DNA of 64,000 bases, taken from assembly GCA_030710605.1 (NCBI GenBank), contig CP092868.1:27685646-27749645 (forward strand), read 5' to 3'. Both the position numbers and the translations under genes were made by a program. Every line of letters starts with the position of its first letter. Position 1 is the stretch's first letter. Origin of the DNA: Cordylochernes scorpioides (taxonomy: Eukaryota; Arthropoda; Arachnida; Pseudoscorpiones; Chernetidae). Shown here in pieces: positions 11,390-22,765 of the stretch. The notes under the pieces were generated by a model, which had not been told where the DNA came from, searched no databases, and saw only the letters and a list, made by a program, of their open reading frames with translations.

Positions 11390-11691
11390 CTTGCCGAATT
11401 TACAGCATTAATAAAAGAAACACGTCGCCGTTAACCTTTGTTCCTTCTTCAAATGATGTCTGATGATTCCTTCTCTTGTGATAGGTACCTGTATATTGAC
11501 ATTGATTTGACTATCTTAGTTTTATGATATTTTTGTTTGTATCAAGATAAAGAATAGATATTCCTTTCTCTTCTTATTTACATAGTTTATACTTATTAAG
11601 GTAAAAACATCAGTCCTTCAGGTATAAGTTTATTTTTTAATTTCACCTCAAATCTCCAGAGATAGTCCCTCCACAGGAAAAACACTTTTAA

Positions 11692-13115
11692 CCATTTAAA
11701 CAATGAACTTATACACTATAAAATAAAACAATGTAATTTTAAACAATGAACTTTTACACTATAAAAGGAAACAATGTAATTTTAAACAATGGACTTTTAC
11801 ACGAAATTTTACACTGTAGAAGGAAACAATGTAATTTTAAACAATGGAATTTTACACTATAGAAGGAAACAACATAATTTTAAACAATGGACTTTTACAC
11901 TATAGAAGGAAACAACGTAATTTTAAACAATGAACTTTTACACTATAGAAGGGAACAACGTAATTTTAAACAATGGAATTTTACACTGTAGAAGGAAACA
12001 ACGTAATTTTAAACGATGGAATTTTACCCTATAGAAGGGAACAATATAATTTTAAACAATGGACTTTTACACTATAGAAGGAAACAACGTAATTTTAAAC
12101 AATGGAATTTTACACTGTAGAAGGAAACAACGTAATTTTAAACGATGGAATTTTACACTATAGAAGGAAACAACGTAATTTTAAACAATGGACTTTTACA
12201 CTATAGAAGGAAACAACGTAATTTTAAACAATGAACTTTTACACTATAGAAGGAAACAATGTAATTTTAAACAATGAACTTTTACACTATAGAAGGAAAC
12301 AATGTAATTTTAAACAATGAACTTTTACACTATAGAAGAAAACAATGTAATTTTAAACAATGGACTTTTACACTGTAGAAGGAAACAATGTAATTTTAAA
12401 CAATGAACTTTTACACTATAGAAGGAAACAATGTAATTTTAAACAATGAACTTTTACACTATAGAAAGAAACAATGTAATTTTAAACAATGGACTTTTAC
12501 ACTATAGAAAGAAACAATGTAATTTTAAACAATGAACTTTTTACACTATAGAAGGAAACAACGTAATTTAAAACAATGAACTTTTTACACTCTAGAAGGA
12601 AACAATGTAATTTTAAATAATAAACTTTTTACACTATAGAAAGAAACAACATAATTTTAAACAACGGACTTTTACACTATAGAAGGAAACAATGTAATTT
12701 TAAACAATGGACCTTTACACTATATATATAGAAGGAAACAATTTAATTTTAAACAATGGAATTTTACCCTATAGAAGGGAACAATATAATTTTAAACAAT
12801 GTACTTTTACACTATAGAAGGAAACAATGTAATTTTAAACAATGGACTTTTACACTATAGAAGGAAACAATATAATTTTAAACAATGGAATTTTACACTA
12901 TAGAAGGAAACAATGTAATTTTAAACAATGGACTTTTTACGCTATAAAGGAAACAATGGAATTTTACACTATAGAAAGAAACAATAGAATTTTAAACAAT
13001 GGGCCTTTCCCCTCTAGAAGAAAAAAGAAATTCTATAGATATAAAAAATGAACTATACACTATAAAAGGAAACAATGAGCCTTTACAGTATAGAAGGAAA
13101 CACAGACAATGGACC
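11692..13115 (+). repeat. 43-bp satellite array, left arm (about 33 units)
   Basis: The unit centres on ACACTATAGAAGGAAACAAT followed by TTTTAAACAATGGAC. Units differ by scattered substitutions, and edge units are more diverged. The right arm array (45880-48360) is larger and more homogeneous. Positions 13116-13260 hold decayed units. Open frames here are satellite artefacts. Confidence 0.92.
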
Positions 13116-13260
13116 TTTGTACTTTAAATAAAAAAGGAACGAATTCACTATAACAACTGTAAAAAAAAAAACAATATAACATCAAACTGTAATGATAAAA
13201 GGAACCACAATACACTATAACCACTGTAAAAATAAACAATAAATCTTCACAATATGGAAG

Positions 13261-13732
13261 GAATTAAAAATGAAGAAACCACAACTTTTAAAATTCCGCC
13301 ATGGCAAAATTTTTCCACAAACTATGAAAATTCAATCAATCTAAAAGGGTTGATTTTCTTCTTATTGGTACCAGTAAGAATTTGGAGTTTTAAAAAATTT
13401 TTCCAAAATATAATTGTTTAGTTAGTAAAGTTTTTACAAGTGGAACTCTTACTTAGTTTTAGGAATCACAGAGAGAGAGAAAAAAAATCGAAAGGTGGTG
13501 AAAAGCAAAATAATTTGTTTTTAAGAAAAATAGATTTGGAAAATTTGATTATTTGTGATTTCATTTAAGTAAATTTAATTTGAAGGTGGAAAAAACTAAG
13601 TAAAAATAAATTGATGTTTTTTTAAATTTAATTTATAAATTCTTGCATCACTATTACTGATGTTAGACATTTTAAAATTTTTACATAAAACTCTTTCTCA
13701 GAAATTTTAATTGAAATTAATGTTATTTAACA
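13261..13732. other. AT-rich spacer between satellites
   Basis: This segment is shared with the right arm (about 45315-45780). No gene, tandem structure or inverted repeat was seen. Confidence 0.5.
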
Positions 13733-14855
13733 TTGTCAGAATTGTTACCAAAACGTCACACAAACATTGCATATAGTTGAATTATGTCTTGTTACCTTTT
13801 ATTGATTCAGTGCTTTTGTCTGATTATGGTGTCAGAATTGTTACCAAAACGTCACACAAGCATTGTTATTATTTGAATTTGGTCTTGTTACCTTTTGTTG
13901 ATTCAGTAATTTTGACAGAATTGTTACCAAAACGTCACACAAACATTGCATTAATTTGAATTTGGTCTTGTTACCTTTTGTTAATTTAGCACTTTTGTCA
14001 GAATTGTTACTGAAACGTCACACAAGCATTGCATTCATTTGAATTTGGTCTTGTTACCTTTTGTTGATTTAGTACTTTTGTCAGAATTGTTACCGAAACG
14101 ACACACAAGCATTCATTTGAATTTGGTCTTGTTATCTTTTGTTGATTTAGCACTTTTGTCAGAATTGTTACTGAAACGTCATACAAACATTGCATTCATT
14201 TGAATTTGGTCTTGTTACCTTTTGTTGATTTAGCACTTTTGTCAGAATTGTTACTGAAACGGCACACAAGCATTGCATTCATTTGAATTTGGTCTTGTTA
14301 CCTTTTGTTGATTTAGCATTTTTGTCAGCATTGTTACTGAAACGGCACACAAACATTGCATTCATTTGAATTTGGTCTGGTTACCTTTTTGTTGATTTAG
14401 TACTTTTGTCTGATGATGTTAACAGCATTGTTACCTAAACGTCACACAAGAATTGCATTAATTTGTATTTGGTTTTGTTGCTTTTTTTATTTAGCACTTT
14501 TGTCAGAATTGTTACTGAAACGGCACGCAAACATTGTGTTAATTTGAATTTGGTCTTATAACTTTTTGTGTATTCAGTACTTTTGTCTGATGATGGTGTT
14601 AGCATTGTTACCAAAACGTCACACAAACATTGCATTCATTTGAATTTTGTCTTATTACCATTTTGTTGATTCAGTACTTTTGTCTGATGATGTTAACAGC
14701 ATTGATACCGAAAGGTCACACAAGCATTGCTATAATCTGAATTTGGTCTTGTTACTTTTTTGTTGATTCGGTGCTTTTGTATAATGATGGCAACAACGTC
14801 GTTACTGACATTTCACAATCATTTCCTCAATTTGGTTTGGTGTTGTTACCTTTTG
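13733..14855 (+). repeat. 83-bp satellite array, left arm (about 13 units)
   Basis: The unit contains TTTTGTCAGAATTGTTAC, AACGTCACACAAGCATTGCA and GAATTTGGTCTTGTTACC. The array ends right at the Cache exon (14864), so the splice acceptor tract is embedded in the last decayed unit. The right arm has about 20 units at 43630-45315. Confidence 0.9.
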
Positions 14856-14863
14856 TTGTGAAG

Positions 14864-15312
14864 CTATAAGTAAGATTGTGGACGGATGTGTAGATCTTCT
14901 TCGACGGTTCCTGGTGGAAGCAGCTTCAGCTGACTCAAGGATCATTGAAGGACGTCTACTGTTGACTCAGACAGGTTCTTTGCGATCTCCTTGGTTCTTC
15001 GAGACTGCTCGTGGGAACGGCTCATCTTCGACGTCAGCACCTAGTGAGGATCCTCCGTGGATGATCCCAGCTACAGGTCCAGAGCCCGCTACGGAATTCT
15101 GGACTCGACCATACTATGTGTGCGCCTCGGGACGCTGGTTCTGTAGCTTCACTGTACTGATGCACCAACCACGTTCTCGCAAACTCTCTGGCGTTCTCAG
15201 CGTGGACATTGATGTCTCACATCTTGACATCAACCAGTGTGATGTGCCTTCTTCCTCCTCTTCCATGTCTGCATTCCTGCGGACTCACAAATGTCACAGT
15301 GTCTCCACACAG
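14864..15312 (+). CDS. GPR158/GPR179-like receptor: Cache-domain exon (left copy)
   Basis: This 449-bp internal exon runs from acceptor GAAG to donor CAG|GTAAGT. It enters after one base of a split codon and ends in phase 0. It encodes about 149 residues of the extracellular Cache domain, with a WTRPYYVC motif, VLSVDIDVSHLDINQC and an SAFLRTHKC tail ending in VSTQ. In vertebrate GPR158 the Cache domain is the ligand-binding ectodomain module before an EGF-like segment, and the next exon here fits that order. The predicted peptide is identical to the right-arm copy (43175-43623). Upstream exons with the signal peptide were not found. Confidence 0.82.
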
Positions 15313-15399
15313 GTAAGTCTTCCTCTCTACTTTCTTCTTACAACCCCATCAGTAATTGCAAGTAACCAAATTTGACTATCAATAGATTTAAATCTCCTG

Positions 15400-15665
15400 G
15401 ACATTGATTAAACATATTTCTTGAAAATAAAGATACTTCGGCCAGTAAATCTTTTATTACCTCGACGTTTCGACAAAAATCTTTCGTCCTCGTCAGAAGC
15501 AAACAAAAATTTAACATTTAGCAAGGCGTTAAAAATATTTCTAAAGTTCCAAGGGCGTTCTCACACGATATTTAAAATTTTTGTACAACATCTAAAGCAC
15601 GAGTCAAAAATAAATATTTAACTCACAAAAAAAAGACTCTATATATATATATGATCTTATATATA
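15400..15665 (-). mobile_element. Hammerhead-bearing repeat, subfamily c (left)
   Basis: The element is bounded by ATATTTCTTGAAAATAA and its reverse complement (15412 and 15670 areas). It contains a hammerhead core on the minus strand at 15467-15496 followed by GAGGTAATAAAAG. The mirror copy is at about 42840-43070. The 66-codon open frame at 15421-15621 is spurious. Confidence 0.5.
15467..15496 (-). ncRNA. Hammerhead ribozyme-like core, subfamily c (left)
   Basis: The minus strand reads CTGACGA, then stem II GAC with an 11-nt loop and GTC, then GAA-ACGU-C. The ACGU after GAA is self-complementary, giving a minimal two-base-pair stem III (or a dimer contact), and GUC is a classical hammerhead cleavage triplet. 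The following GAG can pair with CUU/CUC just before the core as a short stem I. The right copy (42986-43015) keeps the core and stem while the loop differs. Confidence 0.65.
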
Positions 15666-15727
15666 TGATATTATTTTCAAGAAATATGAATGCCGGTCAG
15701 GCAGCCTCAATATTTACGATTAATTAA

Positions 15728-15943
15728 ACAATTAAAAAGTTTCCGGAGATGAGTTTCTTTTTATTTAAATCGTATCAAGCTTTCGGATATCTCTGCCCTT
15801 TAACAAGAGAACATACAGTTTGGTATCATGTGACGTTTTATTCATTGTACATGTTCTCTTGTTGAAGGGCAGAGATACCTGAAAGCTTAACACGGTTTAA
15901 ATAAAAGAAACTCATCTCCAGAAACCTCTTTAATTGTTTAATA
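15728..15943. mobile_element. Fold-back element, subfamily d (left)
   Basis: Two inverted copies of about 100 bp share GAGATGAGTTTCTTTT, a TTAAATCGT block, AAGCTTTCGGATATC and AGAGAACATACAG. Read outward, each copy gives TTGTTAAAGGGC, a loop, and CCGAAAGCTTGA, a degenerate hammerhead-like string with AGCU after GAA. The mirror copy is at 42555-42775. Confidence 0.5.
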
Positions 15944-15949
15944 AATGTC

Positions 15950-17280
15950 GCTATAGCACACTTGTATATATTTATGTGACAATATAATACGGTGGGAAGA
16001 GAAATAATCACACCACAAGTTGGAAGAGGAACCCAGGCAACCAGAGAGAGAGAGAGAGAGGGAGAGACGGGCCCGGGACAGCCGGGCGTCCGTTCGGGTC
16101 GCACACAATCCCCAACTGTCTTCAAAGTCCCAAGGTGTTGACTGACAGACCCCAGTTGTCGCCCCTTGGAATATCGCTGCTGTCTCAAGTGACCGGACTT
16201 TACATCCCGTCTCTCACTGGGTTGTCTCTAGGTTTGCTTTATTATTCCTGGAAGAGTATATATTATGAAATATATATAAGGGTATACCTGTATCTTGGAA
16301 AGAAAAAAAATTCCCCTCTCTTACACAGATCGAAGTACGCCTTTGAGAAATAAAAGATATAAGAAAAGAAACCATACCCTTAATTCCTTATTGATTATTT
16401 CAAAATCTTTTAGATTCTTCACACAAATGATTAATGTTGATAAATGTATAGAGAAAGTATATATAAGTATAGAATTCTTAAGTAATCACAATATGGTGTT
16501 CGTGGGTAGAACACAAATTATCAAATCACCCCACACATTCAGATAACGGAAGCGTGTGTTGAGATTTCTTGTTAAAAAAACAACACTACTCTTTTGGCCA
16601 CCGGTATTTAAGACCCGGATGATGTCCAGCTATCGTTGCTAAGCAACGAGGATCCTCTGGGACATCTTGGATTTGTCACCAGGACGGTCGCCAAATTGGG
16701 AAAAAGTCGCGAACTCATTTCCATTTAGCGGATAAATCCTTGATGACGTCAATTTATTCTCCTATATATATAACTAATTCTGTCTTGAATGTTTCTTCTT
16801 TTTTTTACTGCTTCTTCTTAAGGTAAAATGACATTTCTCATTTTGATATAGAATAACTTAGACATAGTGCAATAGAATTATACAAATTTTGTCAGAAGGA
16901 TGAAAAACATGTGTAAATAGTTTTCTCGGTTTTTTTATTCATGTTAATACTGAATTGTATATATTACTTGATTTATGATCAATTAAAACCATTGTTATAC
17001 TGGGAGAATCCTGTATGGGGCTTGATCCTTAATAAAGGTTTTGTGTGTGTGTATAGTATAACTTCCAATTGGCGACCATCTAAAATTCTTATGCAACTTT
17101 TTTCCACTAATCCTAGTTACATAGTATGTACTAATGGATGTTTTTTTAATAGTTAATAAAAAGGATTTTTTCCCCGAAAGCGCTTACACGTTGTATTAAA
17201 TAATATTTGAAATATAAAAATTACGTTAATTATTTATTTTTAATTGAATTTTTGAAAATATAAATACACTATCTTTATTC
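15950..17280. other. Intron sequence without recognisable gene
   Basis: This stretch is shared with the right arm (about 41220-42555). It includes a GA-microsatellite (16040-16065) and a GC-richer stretch (16000-16220). Open frames at 15838-16188, 16135-16353 and 16295-16546 (left) and at 42107-42546 (right) are not conserved in frame and carry no domain. It lies inside the intron between the Cache and EGF-like exons. Confidence 0.5.
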
Positions 17281-17298
17281 TGTTTCATTTTACGTTGT

Positions 17299-18330
17299 TT
17301 TAGCCGTTCTACACTCTTGAATTCGTCATAATTAGGACTAGGTTGAATCTAATTAGTGGTTTAATTAGTTAGGTTAGCCATTCTACACTACTGAATATCC
17401 CTTGATTAAGGATACGCTCTGGTTAATTAATGGTTAAATTGGTTATGTCAGGCGTTCTACACTCTTGAATTCGTCATAATTAGGACTAGGTTGAATCTAA
17501 TTGGTGGTTTAATTGGTTAGGTTAGCCATTCTACACTCTTGAATATCCCAAGATATGCTCTGGTTGAATAATGGTTTAATTGGTTATGTTAGCCGTTCTA
17601 CACTCTTTAATTCGTCATAATTATGATTAGGCTGAATCTAATTAATGGTTTAATTGGTTAGGTTAGCCATTCTACGCTCTTGAATATCCCTTGATTAAGG
17701 ATACGCTTTAATTGAATAATGGTTAAATTGGTTATGTCAGGCGTTCTACACGCTTTAATTCATTATAATTATAACTAGGCTGTGGCTAATTAATGGTAAA
17801 TTAGTTAGGTTAGTCATTCTAAACTCTTGAATATCCCTTGATTAAGGATACGCTCTGGTTAATTAATGGTTAAATTGGTTATGTCAGCTGTTCTACAAAT
17901 TCGTCATAATTAGGACTAGACTGAATCTAATTAATGGTTTAATTGGTTAGGTTAGCCGTTCTACACTCTTGAATATTCCATGATTTGGGATACGCTCTGG
18001 TTGAATAATTGTTTAATTGGTTATGATAGCCGTTCTACAACTCTTGAATTCACCATAATTAAGACTAGACCAGGGATCGGCGAATTGCGGCTCGTGAGCC
18101 ACATGCGGCTCTTTGGATGTGAAGTTCTTTATATAGTTCCATACGTAAATATTATTTATGCGAGTACTATTCATTGTTGGCAAGAAACAAATGTATGACT
18201 CTTCAGAATCTTTAAAATTTTGTAAATTGCAATTTCTGACTCTTCAGACACAAAAGCTTGACGATCCCCTAGACTAGGCTAAATCTAATTGATGGTTAAA
18301 TTGACCATGATTATGGTTATGCTTTAGTTG
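17299..18330 (+). repeat. ~150-bp dimeric satellite, left arm
   Basis: Two related half-units of about 75 bp alternate. One has GAATTCGTCATAATTAGGAC and the other has GAATATCCCTTGATTAAGG; both start near GCCRTTCTACACTCTTGAAT and end near TTAATTGGTTAGGTTA. The array is interrupted by a hAT MITE (18071-18271). The right arm array (39440-41220) contains a homogenised stretch of identical dimers. Confidence 0.9.
18071..18271. mobile_element. hAT-type MITE with 8-bp target duplication (left)
   Basis: It starts CAGGGATCGGCGAATTGCGG and ends GACGATCCCCTA, with GACTAGAC/GACTAGGC as 8-bp flanking repeats. CAGGG-type ends with an 8-bp duplication fit the hAT superfamily. There is no transposase. It is inserted in the satellite and shared with the right arm (39251-39424), so it predates the arm split. 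Confidence 0.72.
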
Positions 18331-18382
18331 AAGGTAACATAGGTGTTTTTGACGATGTTTATCCACTGATCGCTGTGTACAG

Positions 18383-18528
18383 TGCCTATTTACTGCCGGC
18401 TACGGATGGACAGTGGGAGCTTATCACTGCCGTTGCCGGACAGGATTCTACTCGGCCACCCTGGGCACGCCGCTGTTCAACGGCTCCTTGGTTGAAGTGG
18501 CTTGGAGGGACCGACAGACCATTAGCAG
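18383..18528 (+). CDS. GPR158/GPR179-like receptor: EGF-like exon (left copy)
   Basis: This 146-bp exon runs from acceptor TGTACAG to donor AG|GTTCGG, entering in phase 0 and leaving two bases of a split codon. It encodes GYGWTVGAYHCRCRTGFYS, the EGF-like Cys pattern that follows the Cache domain in GPR158-type receptors, then a variable segment ending WRDRQTIS. The right-arm copy (38995-39140) encodes the same peptide. The longer open frame in another phase is a shadow. Confidence 0.8.
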
Positions 18529-18559
18529 GTTCGGCTGCTCTACTCCTCTTAACGGACAA

Positions 18560-19185
18560 TTACGTATTTGCATAGACATATAGAACATAAAACACATCAT
18601 TCAGCACCAATATTTCCTCTCCACATGAAACTAACTTTCTACTTTTCTATCATGTTGGAGATTTTCATAAAATATTCGGAAAATTCCTTATTTGCATAGG
18701 CATATAGAACATAAAACATAACATTCAACACCAATTCATCCTCTCCAAATAAAACAAACATCATACTATTTCATCACGTTAGAGATTTGCATAAAATATT
18801 CGGACAATTCCTTATTTGCATAGGCATAGAGAACATAAAACAAACAACACCAATTCATCCTCTCCAAATAAAACAAACTTTATACTATTCCATCACGTTG
18901 GTGAATTTGCATAAAATATTCGGACAATTCCGTATTTACATAGGCATATAAACATAAAACAAACCATTCAACACACCAATTCATCCTCTCCAAATAAAAC
19001 AAACATCATACTATTCCATCACGTTAGAGATTTGCATAAAATATTCGGAAAATTCCTTATTTGCATAGGCATATAGAACATAAAACATAACATTCAACAC
19101 CAATTCTTCCTCTCCAAATAAAACAACCATCATACTATTCCATCACGTTGGAGAATCTGCAGAAAATATTGTAAATACTTAATCA
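18560..19185 (-). repeat. ~124-bp satellite, left arm (about 5 units)
   Basis: The unit contains TTATTTGCATAGGCATATAG, AACACCAATTCATCCTCTCC and ACTATTCCATCACGTT. The right arm carries the family at 38085-38470 and 38755-38960, split there by an AT-rich insertion with (AT)n ends. Confidence 0.9.
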
Positions 19186-19275
19186 ACTACACCGTAAAAA
19201 ATGTTTCTTTTATATCCTAGATGGCATGTCGAATTAAGGAAAGGCAAGCAGGTGACACCAGATGATGGCTCTTTA

Positions 19276-19497
19276 GCATCATATGGTTTTACGGGCTATT
19301 AACCAAAGTGTATAATTTTCGAGCCCCGAAAAAAACCTCCCCGGCGGGGAATCGAACCCCGGTGAAAAGGTAATAGCTTACAGCATCCAGGTTCCCAGGT
19401 GGTCACCCTCCCAAGTACTGAACAGGCCTGACATTGTTTAACTTTGGTGATCGGACGAGAAGCGGTGTTTTCAATGGGGTATGGCCGTAAGCCATTT
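19276..19497 (-). mobile_element. 5S rRNA-tRNA chimeric SINE (left copy)
   Basis: This 222-bp insertion is flanked by GATGATGGCTCTTTA at 19261-19275 and 19498-19512. On the minus strand it begins with a near-complete 5S rRNA (about 19375-19493). It continues with the 3' half of a tRNA (CACCGGGGTTCGATTCCCCG, tRNA-Asp-like T arm and acceptor) and ends in a unique tail. The mirror copy is 37751-37971. The 5S part is diverged from the animal consensus, so this is a retroposon and not an rRNA gene. Confidence 0.85.
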
Positions 19498-20039
19498 GAT
19501 GATGGCTCTTTATTTGGTCGTCTGACTTATAAATAACGTGATGATGATGATAAATAACAAGTCAATGACAAAAATACTCTGTTGTCAAAATAGACAATAG
19601 TTTCTTTTCAATTTATTATCATTGGCAAAATTTCGAATTAAAGAAATCTTCTACAGATATTTCTGTATTGAAATGTATATACTTAAAGAAACGCCATGTG
19701 GAAGAATTTTTAACTTGAAAGCTTGTCAATATAAAAATATATTGAAAAGAATTTTTTTGTGGAATAGTTTATTAAGTATTTAAAACTTTCTCTTGTCCTC
19801 AAAAATAGCGCTAGGGGGCTTGACTCATTACTTGTGAACCCTCTCAGCAGTTTTGCCATTTCAATCCACCAGACCTCTCTGCCAATTAAACCCCTTATGT
19901 GAACGGTCAGTAAATGGCAATTTTGTTTTTAATAACAACACCTGGCCATTTATTTATTTCCTTTCTTCTATTCTTTAAACTTCTACTCAAACCATGTAAT
20001 TATTCAATTGTCTATGTAATATAGTTTTTAGTGTTGTTT

Positions 20040-20102
20040 CTTGACGCAAGCATCCCTTGTGGAGATATCGCTTCTGATTTAATGATAATAAATAAATAAA
20101 TA
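20040..20102 (+). repeat. LINE 3'-end stem-loop with AATAAATAA tail
   Basis: TTGACGCAAGCATCCCTTG is followed by GGAGATATCGCTTCTGATTT and a short AATAAATAAATA tail. The paired CATCCC/GGAGAT-type hairpin recurs at 21585-21625 and in the right arm at 31280-31325, 34905-34945 and 36525-36560. This is typical of a LINE 3' UTR end recognised by its reverse transcriptase. Confidence 0.5.
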
Positions 20103-20199
20103 TTTATTTTTCTTATTTTTCATTTTGATATAGAATTTGCTTAGGTTGTTTAAAGATACATGAATAAGTTTGTGATATTGCAGTCGTGGTAATGTTAAT

Positions 20200-20460
20200 T
20201 AAAATAGTTTAGATAAGAATAAGCTTTAATTGAGCTTATGAAGAATATAAAATACATAATTTGAGAAAGTACTACCTGCCTTATGGCGAGTAGAATAAAG
20301 AAAATAAAAGATTACATATTTACAGAAAGGTTTGAGCCGGCCAACAGGAAACAATAACAATGGGTTTATATAAAGGGAGAGTCGCGAGACATCTGGTCAG
20401 TAGTTTTTTTTTCTAGAAATTATAATTTTAAAATAAAATAACATTTTTATATAATATATA
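20200..20460. repeat. Dispersed repeat with GTTTGAGCCGGCCAACAGG core
   Basis: The family also lies in the right arm (about 35640-35880) and, as an inverted pair, at 51095-51345 and 51855-52200. Shared marks are GGCGAGTAGAATAA and TTGAGCCGGCC. The class is unknown. Confidence 0.5.
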
Positions 20461-20577
20461 TATATGTAAAATTTTTCTTCCTTTCATTCCTTGAATATCT
20501 AATTGCAATTATTTTGGATTTTATTGTATATATATATGTGATACCGAAGTTATTACTAAGACTATGTGGATGTGCAG

Positions 20578-20679
20578 CCCTTCATACGACCTTCTGTACG
20601 TATGCAAGAAATGTAAACCCGGCTGTGACACGTGTGAGGATGATTCTTCATGCCTCTCTCATTACAATTGGGCTTTCAG
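20578..20679 (+). CDS. GPR158/GPR179-like receptor: Cys-rich linker exon (left copy)
   Basis: This 102-bp exon runs from acceptor GTGCAG to donor TTCAG|GTAATA. It takes one base to finish the previous split codon and leaves two. It encodes SPSYDLLYVCKKCKPGC, then DTCEDDSSCLSHYNWAF, a Cys-rich stretch joining the ectodomain to TM1 as in GPR158-family receptors. It is identical in protein to 35468-35569. Confidence 0.78.
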
Positions 20680-20756
20680 GTAATATACCTTTATCTTAGC
20701 TTCTCATTGGGAAAGTATACAGGATTTTTCATTTGTGAATAATCCTTTGTTAAAAC

Positions 20757-20868
20757 AATAAAGTGAAAACATCAGTCTTCCAAGGATAAGTTTCTTTTTA
20801 TTTCTATTTATTTATAAAATGAAACCTATTCCTGGAAGAGCCTGATATCTTCACCTTAATACAGTATT
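20757..20868. repeat. ~110-bp palindromic hairpin unit
   Basis: The halves TGAAAACATCAGTCTTCCAA and its near-complement (GGAAGAGCCTGATATCTTCA) enclose GATAAGTTTCTTTTTATT and its complement. The mirror copy is at 35285-35395. Downstream strings match the AGTTTCTTTTTATTT block that follows several hammerhead-like cores. Confidence 0.55.
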
Positions 20869-20920
20869 TTGTAGATTAACTCTTTATCTCAGATTTAAAC
20901 GTAACGTAATGTATGATTTA

Positions 20921-21628
20921 CGAATTCCAGGACGCGAGACACCTACTGCTGGAATGCCCACTCTTCTTCACCGCTAGACAACAGACAATAAATAATAAAA
21001 CGACATTTGAAATACCATCCCGCATGTGTTTCTTTTCAACGAAAAATCAAAATTTATTTCAAAGAGAAACAACGATTATTTCCAACCTTTTGGATGAGGT
21101 ATGAAAGGGTGAATTGTGATGTAATTGTGGGTGAGTAATGATAAACGGAAAATCCCCATCCCCCGGAAAATTCCCATCCCTGGACACTTTTATTTTTCCG
21201 TTTATCATTACTCTTCACAATTCACCCTTTCATACCTTATCCCTAAGGTTAGAAATAATCGTTATTTCTCCTTGAAATAAATTTCGATTTTTCGTTGAAA
21301 AGAAACACATGCGGGATAGTATTTCAAATGTCGTTTTACAATCATAAGCTGCATTATATTGTATTACAATAAATAATGTTGTAGATCTATATCAATTTGT
21401 AAATAGCAGAGAGAATTATCATAGATTTAACTATTTTTGTAAATATATTTATGATTATCTTTCAAACCTGAAAGGTTCAGGTTCCTAATATATATTTTTG
21501 TTTCTCTTTTTGTTTTAGTTACTTTTCTTGTATAATATGTTTATAACTGTTTCTGTTTAAAAAAAAATGTAAATCGACGCAATTATCCCTAGCCGGGATA
21601 TCGCGTTTTGTGTGTTGAAATAAATAAA
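20921..21628 (+). pseudogene. 5'-truncated LINE fragment with 15-bp target duplication (left)
   Basis: The fragment is flanked by GTAATGTATGATTTA at 20906-20920 and 21629-21643. It encodes the last residues of a LINE ORF2 (ARHLLLECPLFFTARQQ, the C-terminal HLLLECP zinc-knuckle region), then 3' UTR, then a stem-loop (ATCCCTAGCCGGGATATCGC) and AAATAAATAAA. The left copy holds a nested SINE (20997-21365) that the right copy (34892-35217, minus) lacks. Confidence 0.78.
20997..21365. mobile_element. SINE-2 inserted as an inverted dimer, left arm only
   Basis: This 369-bp insertion is flanked by ACAATAAATAAT at 20985-20996 and 21366-21377. Two SINE-2 bodies lie head to head: the left half is minus and the right half is plus, joined near 21140-21190. 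Each half carries CACATGCGGGAT and ATTACTCTTCACAATTCACC blocks. The right arm shows the clean empty site in its LINE copy. SINE-2 is the tRNA-headed family also seen at 23849-24114. Confidence 0.78.
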
Positions 21629-22175
21629 GTAATGTATGATTTAAGCTTTTTTTTCATGATGACCTAAGATATTTTTCTCTTTATTTATATTTTATATTGA
21701 AACCTATATACTTAGTTGTGTAGAATCTTATAGGAACGATTTTTTAAAAAGCGGTTTCAATATCCCTCCCTCTATTTCTATATATAATAAAATAATAATT
21801 ATTATTAATATAATTATTATAAACATATGAATACACTATCTTCCCGCACCTTCCTGTTACATATATATATATATACATATTGACACGTGGAAAATTAGGG
21901 AAGACAAAAACTTCAGGAGGAGATAACGATTTATTTCAGGGAAGGACAAACTATGAATGGTAAACAAAAGATAAGTAACGAGGGAAATTTACAGAGCAGC
22001 AAAATATAAACATAAAAATGACCACTCTGTTAATAAAATTAATAAATATTTGTTACAATATTTTTAACATAAAAAGCGTCTTTATGCAAATTTGGCCTTT
22101 AATTACATATTTCTTGTTATCTCAAGAAGCCTCTGGGACCAAACCTTTGGTCGTAGAGGTACAGTTTGCACTACG

Positions 22176-22200
22176 CTGACGAGGGCCAACAGCCCGAAAC
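22176..22200 (+). ncRNA. Hammerhead ribozyme-like core, subfamily e (left)
   Basis: CTGACGA is followed by stem II GGGC-CAACA-GCCC and GAAAC. Downstream GAGTACGTGG differs by one base from the mirror GCGTACGTGG, where ACG/CGU forms stem III, GUA is a possible cleavage triplet and CGTGG can pair with CCACG before the core as stem I. The C to A change here weakens stem III. It lies in the intron upstream of TM exon 22766-22919. Confidence 0.62.
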
Positions 22201-22765
22201 GAGTACGTGGTTGACTTTTCTTGATTTATCAAGAATGGGTTGGTCAAATATGAGGGAACAAGCTAAATCAACGTTTAGTTGATTTCTGTTCCGCTAGATG
22301 GCGCTCTACTATCTGAGAAGTTCATATGAGTGTGGTCAGGATATACCAATTTTGATTTTAATACCAACACCTGATCATTACTATTTTTACTTTTTTATTT
22401 TTTCACATTTATTAAATTGTAAATATCAGATAGGTTGATCTTTTTTGAGTGGTAGATAAGTGTAACGGCAGCTGGCATGCCTATATAGTAAATTATCAGT
22501 GAGCACATCACTGATGGTACTCTGTGCAGTTGACTTATTGTAATATATATCCACATGTAAACTTATGTCTGATATAATTTATATTATGTCTGAAGTTAGC
22601 CTAAAAGAAATAAAGACTTTTCTTTTTAACTTCCAAATACTTCTTGCTGATTAGCGTCAACCAACAAACACGAAGACGTTACAATAATAAAGATATTTGT
22701 GAAATGGAACTGTTGGAATAATTGTCATCTCTGCTGTGACAATATTTCGGGTGTGTGCGTATCAG

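Noticed and set aside
11692..13115. CRISPR-like array
   Set aside because: Units are contiguous with no unique spacers, and the surroundings are a eukaryotic gene. It is a plain satellite.
14007..14635. Short open frames in the 83-bp array (also 43755-44889)
   Set aside because: These are satellite translations with no start context or domain.
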